Shown in pieces: positions 1-6,839 of a stretch of DNA of 9,260 nucleotides. The stretch is taken from assembly GCA_027001345.1 (NCBI GenBank), contig JALTMS010000687.1, forward strand, positions 1 to 9,260. The letters run 5' to 3'. The stretch is from Acidobacteriota bacterium. GTDB lineage: Bacteria; Acidobacteriota; Polarisedimenticolia; J045. The translations under genes were made by a program, and so were the position numbers. The notes below the pieces were generated by a model that was given only the letters and a program-made list of their open reading frames with translations, was not told where the DNA came from and did not search any database. Each line of letters opens with the position of its first letter. The first letter of the stretch is position 1.

Positions 1-2
1 TC

Positions 3-2243
3 TGCAAGCGGATCGAGGGGCTGGCCGGGCGCGTGACCCGAGCCGACGGACGCAAGGTCAAGGAAAGGCCTCCCCTGCTCTACGATTTGACTGCGCTACA
101 GAAGGAGGCCAACGCCCGTTTCCGTTTTTCGGCGCAAAAGACTCTCGACATCGCCCAGGCACTCTACGAGAGGAAGAAGGTCATCACCTACCCTCGAACC
201 GACTCGCGCCACCTGGGCCAGGACCTGGTGGGAACGCTACCTGGAAGGATCCGCTCGCTGACCTTCGGCCCCTACGAGAAGACCGCCGCCCAGATCGCCG
301 CAGACTGGCCCCCGAAACTCGGCAAGCGGGTGATCGATGACGCCGAGGTCTCCGACCACCACGCGATCATTCCCACCGGCAGCGATCCCCGAGCCGCGGG
401 GCTCGGGCCGGACGAGAAAAAGCTCTTTGATCTGGTGGCCCGACGCTTTCTGGCGGTCTTCCTGCCCGATGCCGTGTTCTCGGTGATGGTGGCCGAGACC
501 AGCATCGACCAGGATGTCTTCCTCGCCCGGGGTCGAAGCTGCCTGGTGCCCGGCTGGAGAGAGATCGATCCGCCGCGTTCGAGCAAGAAGGATCGAGAAG
601 TCATTCTTCCCGCCCTGGTCGAGGGACTCGAAGCTCGGCAGGAAGAACACGAGATCCACGAGGGACGCACGAAGCCTCCGCGCCGCTACACCGAGGCCAC
701 CCTGCTGGGCGCAATGGAGCGGGCCGGCGAGGGCCTCGAAGAGCAGGAACTCAAGCGGGCGATGAAGCGCAACGGTCTGGGGACTCCGGCGACCCGCGCG
801 GCGATCATCGAGACCCTCCTGCGCCGCAACTACGTGCGCCGTGAAGGGGGCAGCCTGGTGCCCAGCAAGGAGGGGCGGGCGCTGATCGACTGCCTGCCGG
901 TGGACGAGTTGCGCTCGGCGCGGCTGACCGGCGCCTGGGAGGCCCAGCTCGTGGAGATCGCCGAGGGGCGGCGGAGCCGCGAGTCCTTCATGGAAGCGAT
1001 CTGCGATCTGACCCGCCGCGTGGTCGAGACCATCAGCAAGGCGGAGATACCCGACGCGAGCCTGGCCACCTTGTCGCAGCCGGAGGCCGCCGAAGGCGAG
1101 CGCTTCGGCCAGTGCCCCCTGTGCCAGGCGGACGTACTGGCCGGTACCCGGGGCTGGCGCTGCTCCGCCTGCCACCTGTCGATTCCCCGGTCGATCGCTC
1201 GGCGGGAGATCTCCGACCGCATGGCCCGCGCGCTGCTCCGCGAGGGACGCTGTGCCCCGGTCAAGGGCTTCCGCTCTCGAGCAGGCAAGGAATTCCAGGC
1301 GGGCCTGGAAATCGACGAGCAGGGTGAAATACGCTTCTTCTTTCCCCAGTCCGAATCCCTGGGTGACTGCCCCGCCTGCGGCAAGCCCGTCCGACACCGG
1401 GGCAAGGTCTACTCCTGTGATACGGGTCGCGACTGTCCGTTCGTGATCTTCGCCGAGACCAGCGGCCGCGAGATCCCTGACTCGAGCGTCCGCGAGGTGC
1501 TCGAGCGCGGCCGGAGCGAGCCCCTCGACGGCTTCGAGCGGCGAGACGGCTCGAACTTCGCCGGCCGGCTGGAGTGGAACGAGCGCCGGGTGGTGCTGGT
1601 GGCGGTCGATGCTCGCTCGACCGCCGGGGCCGTCGGTCCCTGCCCCCGTTGCGGGGCGCAGGTGAGCTGGTCCTCCGGAGCCTGGCGCTGCGCGAAGGGA
1701 GATTTCGAAGTGCCGGCCAAGATCGCCGGCCGCCGTCTCGAAGCCGACGATCTCGGCGCCCTGCTCCGCGACGGCCGCACACGTCGGCTCTACGGCTTTC
1801 GCAAGCGAGACGGCAAGGCGTTCCGCGCTGCCCTGGTCCTTGATCTGGAAGGCGAGCGGCTGCTGACCTTCGACTTCCAGCCCAGCGAGGGAGAGACCGA
1901 CCCAGCGCCACCCGAGGGGGCTCCTCCCCCCGCCCTGGGGCGAGTCGTCTGCCCGGCCTGCTTCGAGCGGGCCGACCCCCACCCGGGCTACATCATCGCC
2001 GGCAAGGAGGCCTGGGGCTGCTCGAAGTGGCGACAAGGCTGCAAGTTGAGGATCCCGTTCACCATCGAGGGCCAGCGCTTGCGCGACGAAGACGCCCGCC
2101 GTCTGCTCGGTCGCGACCGGGCCACTCGCCTGCTCCGGGGGCTCCACTCGGAGCGGGGCAACCTGCCAGTCAGCCGGGTGGTGCTGCGCCCCCTCGAAGA
2201 CCCTTGCTGGAGGCTCGAACCCAAGGGCGGCAACGCTGGCTGA
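3..2243 (+). CDS. topB: DNA topoisomerase III, 5'-truncated by the window edge, with four C-terminal zinc-ribbon-like repeats
   Basis: Type IA topoisomerase that breaks and rejoins one DNA strand and decatenates replication intermediates. The reading frame is open from base 3, so the true start and the TOPRIM domain lie outside the window. The catalytic tyrosine is in ITYPRTDSR (Tyr codon 189-191). HHAIIPT (357-377), TEATLLGAM (from 690) and GLGTPATR (from 774) follow in the order expected for TopB rather than TopA. After about 1080 come four tandem units of 80-100 residues starting at 1113, 1368, 1641 and 1950. Each runs CPxC, a Trp/Tyr-Cys segment, an IP/VPxxIxGR-like segment, LLxxGR, GFxxRxGKxF, then a beta-rich tail. 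They resemble the C-terminal repeat found in some TopB proteins (Toprim_Crpt type). Units 1, 2 and 4 keep four or more Cys; unit 3 has lost part of the second pair. The stop is TGA at 2241-2243. The family assignment is firm; the role of the repeats (probably DNA binding) is inference. Confidence 0.95.
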   Translation, partial: CKRIEGLAGRVTRADGRKVKERPPLLYDLTALQKEANARFRFSAQKTLDIAQALYERKKVITYPRTDSRHLGQDLVGTLPGRIRSLTFGPYEKTAAQIAADWPPKLGKRVIDDAEVSDHHAIIPTGSDPRAAGLGPDEKKLFDLVARRFLAVFLPDAVFSVMVAETSIDQDVFLARGRSCLVPGWREIDPPRSSKKDREVILPALVEGLEARQEEHEIHEGRTKPPRRYTEATLLGAMERAGEGLEEQELKRAMKRNGLGTPATRAAIIETLLRRNYVRREGGSLVPSKEGRALIDCLPVDELRSARLTGAWEAQLVEIAEGRRSRESFMEAICDLTRRVVETISKAEIPDASLATLSQPEAAEGERFGQCPLCQADVLAGTRGWRCSACHLSIPRSIARREISDRMARALLREGRCAPVKGFRSRAGKEFQAGLEIDEQGEIRFFFPQSESLGDCPACGKPVRHRGKVYSCDTGRDCPFVIFAETSGREIPDSSVREVLERGRSEPLDGFERRDGSNFAGRLEWNERRVVLVAVDARSTAGAVGPCPRCGAQVSWSSGAWRCAKGDFEVPAKIAGRRLEADDLGALLRDGRTRRLYGFRKRDGKAFRAALVLDLEGERLLTFDFQPSEGETDPAPPEGAPPPALGRVVCPACFERADPHPGYIIAGKEAWGCSKWRQGCKLRIPFTIEGQRLRDEDARRLLGRDRATRLLRGLHSERGNLPVSRVVLRPLEDPCWRLEPKGGNAG

Positions 2244-2279
2244 AGCTCCCGGCTTTGCGCTATGGTGGCCTGTACGTCG

Positions 2280-2285
2280 AGGAGG
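2280..2285 (+). promoter_or_regulatory. Shine-Dalgarno sequence AGGAGG
   Basis: AGGAGG ends directly against the ATG at 2286 but lies 12 nt from the ATG at 2298. This favours 2298 as the start of the class V aminotransferase-like gene over 2262 or 2286. The 12-nt spacing is on the long side. No promoter is evident in the 54 bp after topB, so the two genes may be co-transcribed. Confidence 0.6.
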
Positions 2286-2297
2286 ATGCATCAGCCC

Positions 2298-4004
2298 ATG
2301 AACCGCATTCAGCGACGCCTGGTCGAGAGGATTCGCGACTCGATCATCGGCGAAGACCGGGTCCTCGAGGGACCCTACGGCCCACGACGGGTGACCTATG
2401 CGGACTACACCGCGTCGGGCCGTTCGCTGTCGTTCATCGAGGATTTCATCACCGGAGAGGTACTCCCGCTCTACGCCAACACCCACAGCGAAACCTCCAC
2501 CACCGGCCGGGAGACCAGCCGCTTTCGTGAACAGGCCCGCAGCATCATCGCCGAGAGCGTGGGGGCCGGCGACGACGACGTGGTGATCTTCTGCGGGTCG
2601 GGAGCCACCGGTGCGATCAACAAGCTGGTGAGCATCCTCAACCTGCGGATTCCCGCGGAACTCGACGAACGCTATGGGCTCTCGCGACAGATTCCGGCGG
2701 AAGAGCGCCCGGTGGTTTTCATCGGGCCTTACGAGCACCACTCCAATGAGCTGCCCTGGCGGGAGACCATCGCCGATGTGGTGGTGATCGACGAGGATGC
2801 CGATGGACGCATCGACCAGCAGCACCTCGAGCGGGAACTCGAGCAGTACCAGCAGCGGCCCCTGCTGATCGGCAGCTTCTCGGCCGCCTCGAATGTCACG
2901 GGCATCGTCTCCGACACCCGTGGCATCTCGATCCTGCTCCATCGCTATCGGGCACTGGCCTTCTGGGACTTTGCCGCCGCGGCCCCCTACGTCAAGATCG
3001 AAATGAACCCCCGACACGATGGCCTCGGTGGCGAGCTGGCCTACAAGGACGCGGTGTTCATCTCACCCCACAAGTTCATCGGCGGGCCCGGCACACCAGG
3101 GGTGGTCGTCGTCAAAAAGAGCCTGCTCAACAACGCCGTGCCCAGCGATCCCGGCGGCGGCACGGTCTCCTACGTCAGCAGCATCCAGCACGATTACGTC
3201 ACCGACCCGGCTCACCGGGAAGAGGGCGGTACGCCGGCTATCATCGAATCGATTCGCGCAGGTCTGGTCTTCCAACTCAAGCAGGCCGTTGGCACCGAGC
3301 TGATCGAAGAACTCGAGGCCGGATTCGTCAGACGCGCGATCGAATCCTGGGGCGCGAACCCCAAGATTCAGATCCTCGGCAACCGAGACTCTCAGCGCCT
3401 GTCGATCGTCTCCTTCCTGATCCGGCACGGCGAGCAGTTCCTGCACCACAACTTCGTCGTCACCCTGCTCAACGATCTGTTCGGCATTCAGGCCCGGGGC
3501 GGCTGTTCGTGCGCCGGCCCCTACGGCCATCGACTGCTGGGCATCGACATTCAGCATTCGATGCGATTTCAGGAAGTGATCCGGGCGGGCTGCGAGGGCA
3601 TCAAACCGGGCTGGGTGCGGGTGAACTTCAACTATTTCATCTCGGAAGAGGCTTTCCGCTACATCCTCGAGGCGGTCCACCTGGTGGCTGAGGGGGGCCA
3701 CTTGCTGCTCGACGACTACGATTTCTCACCCGACACGGGCCTGTGGCAGCATCGCCACTGGCGCCACGAACCGAGTCTGGGATTGACCGACCTGAGCTAT
3801 GACCGGGGAAAGCTCGAGTACCCGACGATGCACGTCACCGAGCCGGAGAGTTCTCTCGAGCGCTATCTTGATCAGGCCCGAGAGATCTTCGCCGAGCGCA
3901 AGCGGCGGGAGCCGCGCTCGATGACGCATCCCACCCTCGAAGAGCGACTCGAGCGGCTACGCTGGTTTCCGCTGCCCGGCGAGACCACCGCTTCGGCTCG
4001 CTGA
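2298..4004 (+). CDS. Class V aminotransferase / SufS-type cysteine desulfurase-like PLP enzyme with C-terminal extension
   Basis: PLP-dependent fold-type I enzyme of the cysteine desulfurase/selenocysteine lyase group, 568 aa from the chosen ATG. Visible landmarks (numbering from 2298) are: EHHSNELPWRE around residues 146-156, with His147/148 matching the PLP-stacking His; WDFAA with Asp224, the cofactor-ring Asp; SPHKF with Lys259, the Schiff-base lysine; and RGGCSCAGPYGH with Cys403 and Cys405. Cys405 falls where SufS has its catalytic Cys (RxGxxCA). SufS proteins are about 400 aa, so about 130-160 residues of C-terminal sequence are extra. That part contains Trp- and Tyr-rich stretches and a charged tail with no domain I recognise. 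It follows topB closely on the same strand and ends 24 bp from the converging NMP-kinase gene. The fold and cofactor are well supported; the substrate is not known. It could be a desulfurase, a lyase or an aminotransferase of the same fold. No Suf or Isc partner genes are nearby. Confidence 0.88.
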   Translation: MNRIQRRLVERIRDSIIGEDRVLEGPYGPRRVTYADYTASGRSLSFIEDFITGEVLPLYANTHSETSTTGRETSRFREQARSIIAESVGAGDDDVVIFCGSGATGAINKLVSILNLRIPAELDERYGLSRQIPAEERPVVFIGPYEHHSNELPWRETIADVVVIDEDADGRIDQQHLERELEQYQQRPLLIGSFSAASNVTGIVSDTRGISILLHRYRALAFWDFAAAAPYVKIEMNPRHDGLGGELAYKDAVFISPHKFIGGPGTPGVVVVKKSLLNNAVPSDPGGGTVSYVSSIQHDYVTDPAHREEGGTPAIIESIRAGLVFQLKQAVGTELIEELEAGFVRRAIESWGANPKIQILGNRDSQRLSIVSFLIRHGEQFLHHNFVVTLLNDLFGIQARGGCSCAGPYGHRLLGIDIQHSMRFQEVIRAGCEGIKPGWVRVNFNYFISEEAFRYILEAVHLVAEGGHLLLDDYDFSPDTGLWQHRHWRHEPSLGLTDLSYDRGKLEYPTMHVTEPESSLERYLDQAREIFAERKRREPRSMTHPTLEERLERLRWFPLPGETTASAR

Positions 4005-4028
4005 CCCCCCCCGGCACGATGCTCCTAT

Positions 4029-4664
4029 TCACTTCGGTGCCCGCAATTCGGGACGCGCGAGCAGTTCCTCTGCGGTTGTCGTCGCCTCGACGGCGAAGGT
4101 GGCGATCGGCGTGCCGCGACGCCGATACCACTCGACCAGTGGCCGCGTCTCGGCGCGGTAGACATGGAGCTTGCGCCGGATGTCCTCGGGGCGATCGTCG
4201 CTGCGGTGGGCATGGTCCTCGCTGTCACCTCGCCGGCGCTGACTGACCCGCTGTGCGACCACCGGCTCGGGGCAGTCGAGAACGATCACCCGCTCGATCG
4301 CCAGCAGCGACTCGATCTCCGAGGCCTGCCCGACGCTGCGCGGGATGCCGTTGAGAATCACCCCGCGGGCGGCCGCGTATCGATCGATGAGCGCTCGAAC
4401 GATCCGCGCCGCGAGGGGAAAGGCCGAATCGGGAAACAGAGCCCCGGCCTCGAGCAGCCGGCTGATGAAGGCCGTCTGCTCGACGTCGAGATCGATCGCC
4501 CCCCGACCGGCAGCAATCGATCGCAGGTTCTGGCCGAAGTCGAGGTGGTAGCGGCCGCTGCGCTCGGCCAGGGCATGCCCGAGGGGAGACTTGCCCGAGC
4601 CAGTGGGCCCGAGTAGCAACCAGGCGCTCGGACGGGATTCGACAATCGAAGATGGGCCGGACAT
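4029..4664 (-). CDS. Adenylate kinase-like nucleoside monophosphate kinase
   Basis: Predicted cytoplasmic P-loop kinase transferring phosphate from ATP to a nucleoside monophosphate, 211 aa, the usual size of bacterial adenylate kinases. Motifs in order: Walker A GPTGSGKS at residues 19-26 (Lys25); an NMP-binding-like segment FGQNLR around 43-48; GIPRSVGQA at 106-114, matching the adenylate kinase GFPRxxxQA; and RSDDRPEDIRRKL at 154-166, followed by TRPLVEWY, matching the RxDDxxExxxxRL...TxPLxxxY signature. The LID between residues 140 and 154 is short and lacks zinc-binding Cys. The P-loop deviates from the canonical GxPGSGKGTQ, so this may be a paralogue with changed specificity rather than the housekeeping Adk. 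The start ATG at 4664 is preceded by GGGAG at 8 nt. The open frame continues upstream to 4934 but without recognisable homology. It is the last gene of the minus-strand series and converges on the PLP-enzyme gene. Confidence 0.82.
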   Translation of the reverse strand: MSGPSSIVESRPSAWLLLGPTGSGKSPLGHALAERSGRYHLDFGQNLRSIAAGRGAIDLDVEQTAFISRLLEAGALFPDSAFPLAARIVRALIDRYAAARGVILNGIPRSVGQASEIESLLAIERVIVLDCPEPVVAQRVSQRRRGDSEDHAHRSDDRPEDIRRKLHVYRAETRPLVEWYRRRGTPIATFAVEATTTAEELLARPELRAPK

Positions 4665-4676
4665 CACGCACTCTCC

Positions 4677-4698
4677 CGGCGAGCCAATCGGCTCGCCG
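4677..4698. promoter_or_regulatory. 9-bp perfect inverted repeat with tetraloop, directly against the Shine-Dalgarno of the NMP-kinase gene
   Basis: On the + strand the arms CGGCGAGCC (4677-4685) and GGCTCGCCG (4690-4698) are separated by AATC. In the minus-strand transcript this makes a GC-rich hairpin whose 3' arm ends directly before or within the GGGAGAG ribosome-binding site of the gene starting at 4664. No U-tract follows it, so it does not look like a simple intrinsic terminator. It could modulate translation or end upstream read-through in a factor-dependent way; both are inference. Confidence 0.5.
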
Positions 4699-4804
4699 CA
4701 GTCGACAGGAAGGCGGTCGAGAATCGGCGTCTCCGCGCTGCGGGCTCTGGCATCCCGGGGATCTCTGGCGTGTTCCTCCACCGCTCCCCTCGAGCGAGCT
4801 GCCG

Positions 4805-5146
4805 TCACATTGTCTCGACTTCGATCACTCCATCGCCCAGTTCGAACACAACGCTGTGGTGCTCGATGCCGAACCACTCGCGAAAGGTCTTGTATCCGCG
4901 GCGCCTTGGCCAGACAGACTCGTCGGCCGTCCACCCAGCCAACTCGTTCTCGAAGATGAAACGCGCGTGTTTTCGAAGAAGTTGCTCGAGTTCATCATCG
5001 TCGTACCAGTGGGGCAAGAGGTAAGCGCTACAGTCCCTCTGAGCAATCTCGAGTGTTGTCTTTGTCGGGTGATCATCGCAACTGTTTGCCCAGTCGATGT
5101 ACGGCTGCAGCGGTTTCACGACGATCACTCCTCTATTGATGCCCAT
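4805..5146 (-). CDS. Conserved-looking hypothetical protein, 113 aa, acidic and Trp-rich
   Basis: Small soluble protein of unknown function. It has no signal peptide or membrane segment. Features are an N-terminal beta-like segment (GVIVVKPLQ), PYIDWANS, an acidic DDDELEQLL stretch, FENELAGW, a WP motif, FREWFGIEHHSVVFELGD and a C-terminal end in VETM. The Trp/Tyr/Asp/Glu composition and ordered hydrophobic pattern look like a real folded protein. I recall similar unnamed small bacterial proteins, but cannot give a family name. The ATG at 5146 has GGAG four bases upstream, which is close but usable. It sits between the small membrane ORF and the NMP kinase, all on the minus strand. GC here is about 55%, below the flanking genes, and matches the adjacent fic region. 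Coding status is probable; function is unknown. Confidence 0.75.
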   Translation of the reverse strand: MGINRGVIVVKPLQPYIDWANSCDDHPTKTTLEIAQRDCSAYLLPHWYDDDELEQLLRKHARFIFENELAGWTADESVWPRRRGYKTFREWFGIEHHSVVFELGDGVIEVETM

Positions 5147-5233
5147 GGCTCTCCATCCGTCTGGCGGCCGGGGCCCAGGTGCGGACGACCACGCGGCGGG
5201 GACGAGGGGGATCCAATCTTACGACTGCCCGGC

Positions 5234-5503
5234 TCATCTGCCCATCTTGCCGAGCAATGGCAACAGATCGCCGTAGTGTGGGAGCCCCGGACTGTCGGCG
5301 GATGCGCCGGTGGTGTCGGCCTTCCTCGCCACCGCTTCGTGCAATTCTCGGCTGAGAACTTCGACTTGTTGCTCTGCACGGTGTCTTGACGCATCTCGAC
5401 AAGACAAGACGACTGCAGAGACGACCATGGGGGCGATCAAGATCAGTTCGAAGGTGGACGAGGGCTCGAAGAGTCCGGCCAGCCGCCAGTTGCGGCGTTT
5501 CAA
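5234..5503 (-). CDS. Putative small single-span membrane protein overlapping the fic stop codon
   Basis: ORF of 89 codons. The TTG start shares bases with the fic TGA stop (TTGA at 5503-5500), an arrangement typical of translational coupling. The product has a basic N-terminus (KRRNWR), one hydrophobic segment at about residues 18-35 (TFELILIAPMVVSAVVLS), then a charged helix at about 36-62 with heptad-like spacing (RAEQQVEVLSRELHEAVARK), and a loose tail. This pattern suggests a membrane-anchored protein with a short cytoplasmic coiled coil. I recognise no family. There is no clear ribosome-binding site, as expected if it is translated by coupling to fic. It could instead be a chance ORF, since the region is not strongly biased. 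Its partner role with Fic is inference only. Confidence 0.45.
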   Translation of the reverse strand: MKRRNWRLAGLFEPSSTFELILIAPMVVSAVVLSCRDASRHRAEQQVEVLSRELHEAVARKADTTGASADSPGLPHYGDLLPLLGKMGR

Positions 5504-6708
5504 CCGAAGCGCTCGTGCACAATCCGGCTAATGCCATGTGTCTTCGCTCTGGGCATCTCCTTGACGCGCTTGAAGAACTCTGTCTCGGTGATCTCTGTGG
5601 GCCACTCGAGGCGTACGGAAATCTCATATCTGTCCTCTCCCACGCGCCGCACCGATATCGCCTCGAGCTGGATGAGGCCGTTGATGTCACGAATCAGGGC
5701 GCGAACGGGGTTCTTGAGATTGCGGTAAAGCCCTTCTGTGCCTGCAATGAGTTCATCCATAGTCATGGTTCGATCAAGGAGAAGTGTCAGAATCTTGATC
5801 TGACGCTCTGCAATCACCCGTTTCCTTGCGCTCTTCAGGCGATTGAACAAATCGAACATGAGATTGCGGTACAGGGCCTTGGAAATATTCACGCGGATCT
5901 CGTCAAAGAGCCGGCGGCATTGAAGCTCTACCCCCTTCAGCCCGAAGCAGAGGAAGGGAGTCAGGTCATGGCCATTGGCCCTGACATCAGCCAAGGCCTG
6001 CAGGTACGCGTTCTTCTCTTCGTAGTAGTAGTTCGACATGGCAATGAAGAGCGTATCGCGAAGCCCACAACGCTGGAGGAAGAACGCCTCCAGTGCTCGG
6101 GCTGTACGACCGTTTCCATCCAGAAAAGGGTGCATTGCCGCGAAGTGATAGTGGGCTGCCAGGGCACGGACGAGCGGATCGTGCCCCCGCATTTCCCCCT
6201 CGAGAGACGTGCAGAACCGCCTGAAGGCCATCTCACACTCTTGTCCTCCCGTGGCTCCGCGGTGTCGTGGGGCTCCGAACGTGACGTTCTCGTCCCGGCC
6301 TCGGAGCCGCCCGGGAGGACAGTGGTCGTCGTCGGCTCCCGTGATGACGAGCCGGTGGATCTCGAGGATAAGCTCCTCGTTGGCGGGGTAGTCATCCGGA
6401 AGGCCAGCAATCCAACGGTAGGCCTTGACCGTCGCTGCGGCCTGGCGTTGGGAACGAGTGTGGAGCTGCCCGGGAGTCTCCGCCATCGCGGCATCGAGTT
6501 CCTTCTCGGTGAAATCGGCACCTTCGATTCTGGACGTGCCCGCAACCTCCCGCTTCAACTGAATCACTTGAAGCTTCTCAGCCCAGCTCCGCTGGTACGG
6601 AATCGCGGTGAGAGACAAGACAGCGGCCCTGGCCGCAGTCAACGGCCCCGCTATTTCGAGAGGGTCGTACTCGATCCAACTGGCCGGGAGTGCGTAACGG
6701 ATCGTCAT
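5500..6708 (-). CDS. fic: Fic family protein (class II), AMP-transferase-like
   Basis: Fic-domain enzyme expected to transfer AMP, or another nucleotide-derived group, from a nucleotide to a protein hydroxyl, 402 aa from ATG 6708. The Fic core motif HPFLDGNGRTAR is complete at residues 193-204, with catalytic His193 and the phosphate-binding GNGR. An N-terminal inhibitory motif TSRIEG (residues 58-63, (S/T)xxxE(G/N) with Glu62) places it in class II, where the helix blocks the ATP site in cis. Family-typical segments follow (MSNYYYEEKNAYLQAL). The C-terminal 120 or so residues look like a winged helix (KRVIAERQIKILTLLL, MDELIAGTEG, LIRDINGLIQLEAI). The open frame starts at TTG 6723, but the ATG at 6708 fits the promoter position better. 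The stop overlaps the following small membrane ORF. GC is about 48-55%, well below the flanks, suggesting horizontal origin. The protein target is unknown. Confidence 0.93.
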   Translation of the reverse strand: MTIRYALPASWIEYDPLEIAGPLTAARAAVLSLTAIPYQRSWAEKLQVIQLKREVAGTSRIEGADFTEKELDAAMAETPGQLHTRSQRQAAATVKAYRWIAGLPDDYPANEELILEIHRLVITGADDDHCPPGRLRGRDENVTFGAPRHRGATGGQECEMAFRRFCTSLEGEMRGHDPLVRALAAHYHFAAMHPFLDGNGRTARALEAFFLQRCGLRDTLFIAMSNYYYEEKNAYLQALADVRANGHDLTPFLCFGLKGVELQCRRLFDEIRVNISKALYRNLMFDLFNRLKSARKRVIAERQIKILTLLLDRTMTMDELIAGTEGLYRNLKNPVRALIRDINGLIQLEAISVRRVGEDRYEISVRLEWPTEITETEFFKRVKEMPRAKTHGISRIVHERFG

Positions 6709-6714
6709 GGTGGT

Positions 6715-6742
6715 ATGGTACAACGCTTCGCTGCAATGTCAA
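6715..6742 (-). promoter_or_regulatory. Probable sigma-70-type promoter of fic, giving a leaderless or near-leaderless mRNA
   Basis: Read on the minus strand, a perfect -35 box TTGACA (6742-6737) is followed after 16 nt by TACCAT (6720-6715), a 4/6 match to the -10 consensus. Only six bases separate the -10 box from the ATG at 6708, so transcription would begin at or within a few bases of the start codon. No Shine-Dalgarno sequence is present before this ATG. The prediction is from sequence only. Confidence 0.55.
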
Positions 6743-6761
6743 TGCAGGCCTAGCAGACACA

Positions 6762-6786
6762 TAACCTGTTGGTTCTGAACGTGTTA
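6762..6786. promoter_or_regulatory. Candidate operator: imperfect dyad TAACCTGTT-N7-AACGTGTTA
   Basis: Two nine-base arms, TAACNNGTT at 6762-6770 and AACNNGTTA at 6778-6786, form an inverted repeat with a 7-bp spacer. Seven of nine positions pair. Each arm holds its own AACNNGTT palindrome, with centres 15 bp apart, and the spacer region also contains GTTCTGAAC. The site lies about 20 bp upstream of the fic -35 box and could bind a dimeric regulator. It may also be a chance feature of this AT-richer stretch. Confidence 0.35.
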
Positions 6787-6839
6787 TGATGCGCACATAG
6801 CCGGCTGATGAGTGGTCTATTTCACGTTCATTTCCTAGT

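Noticed and set aside
237..3017. 926-codon open frame on the minus strand opposite topB and the PLP-enzyme gene
   Set aside because: The opposite strand has clear catalytic motifs in two known families. The antisense product is rich in Gly/Ala/Arg/Leu and shows no domain. Long antisense frames are common in high-GC coding DNA.
4005..4012. Run of eight C directly after the PLP-enzyme stop codon
   Set aside because: It is in the 24-bp convergent spacer and affects no frame. No terminator stem is associated with it.
4652..5389. 245-codon + strand open frame across the spacer, the 113-aa gene and the membrane sORF
   Set aside because: It spans several minus-strand features and a hairpin spacer and shows no domain. 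The minus-strand 113-aa product looks far more protein-like.
5386..6753. 455-codon + strand open frame across the fic gene
   Set aside because: It is the mirror of fic, whose Fic motif, inhibitory motif and promoter are on the minus strand. The + strand product has no recognisable motif.
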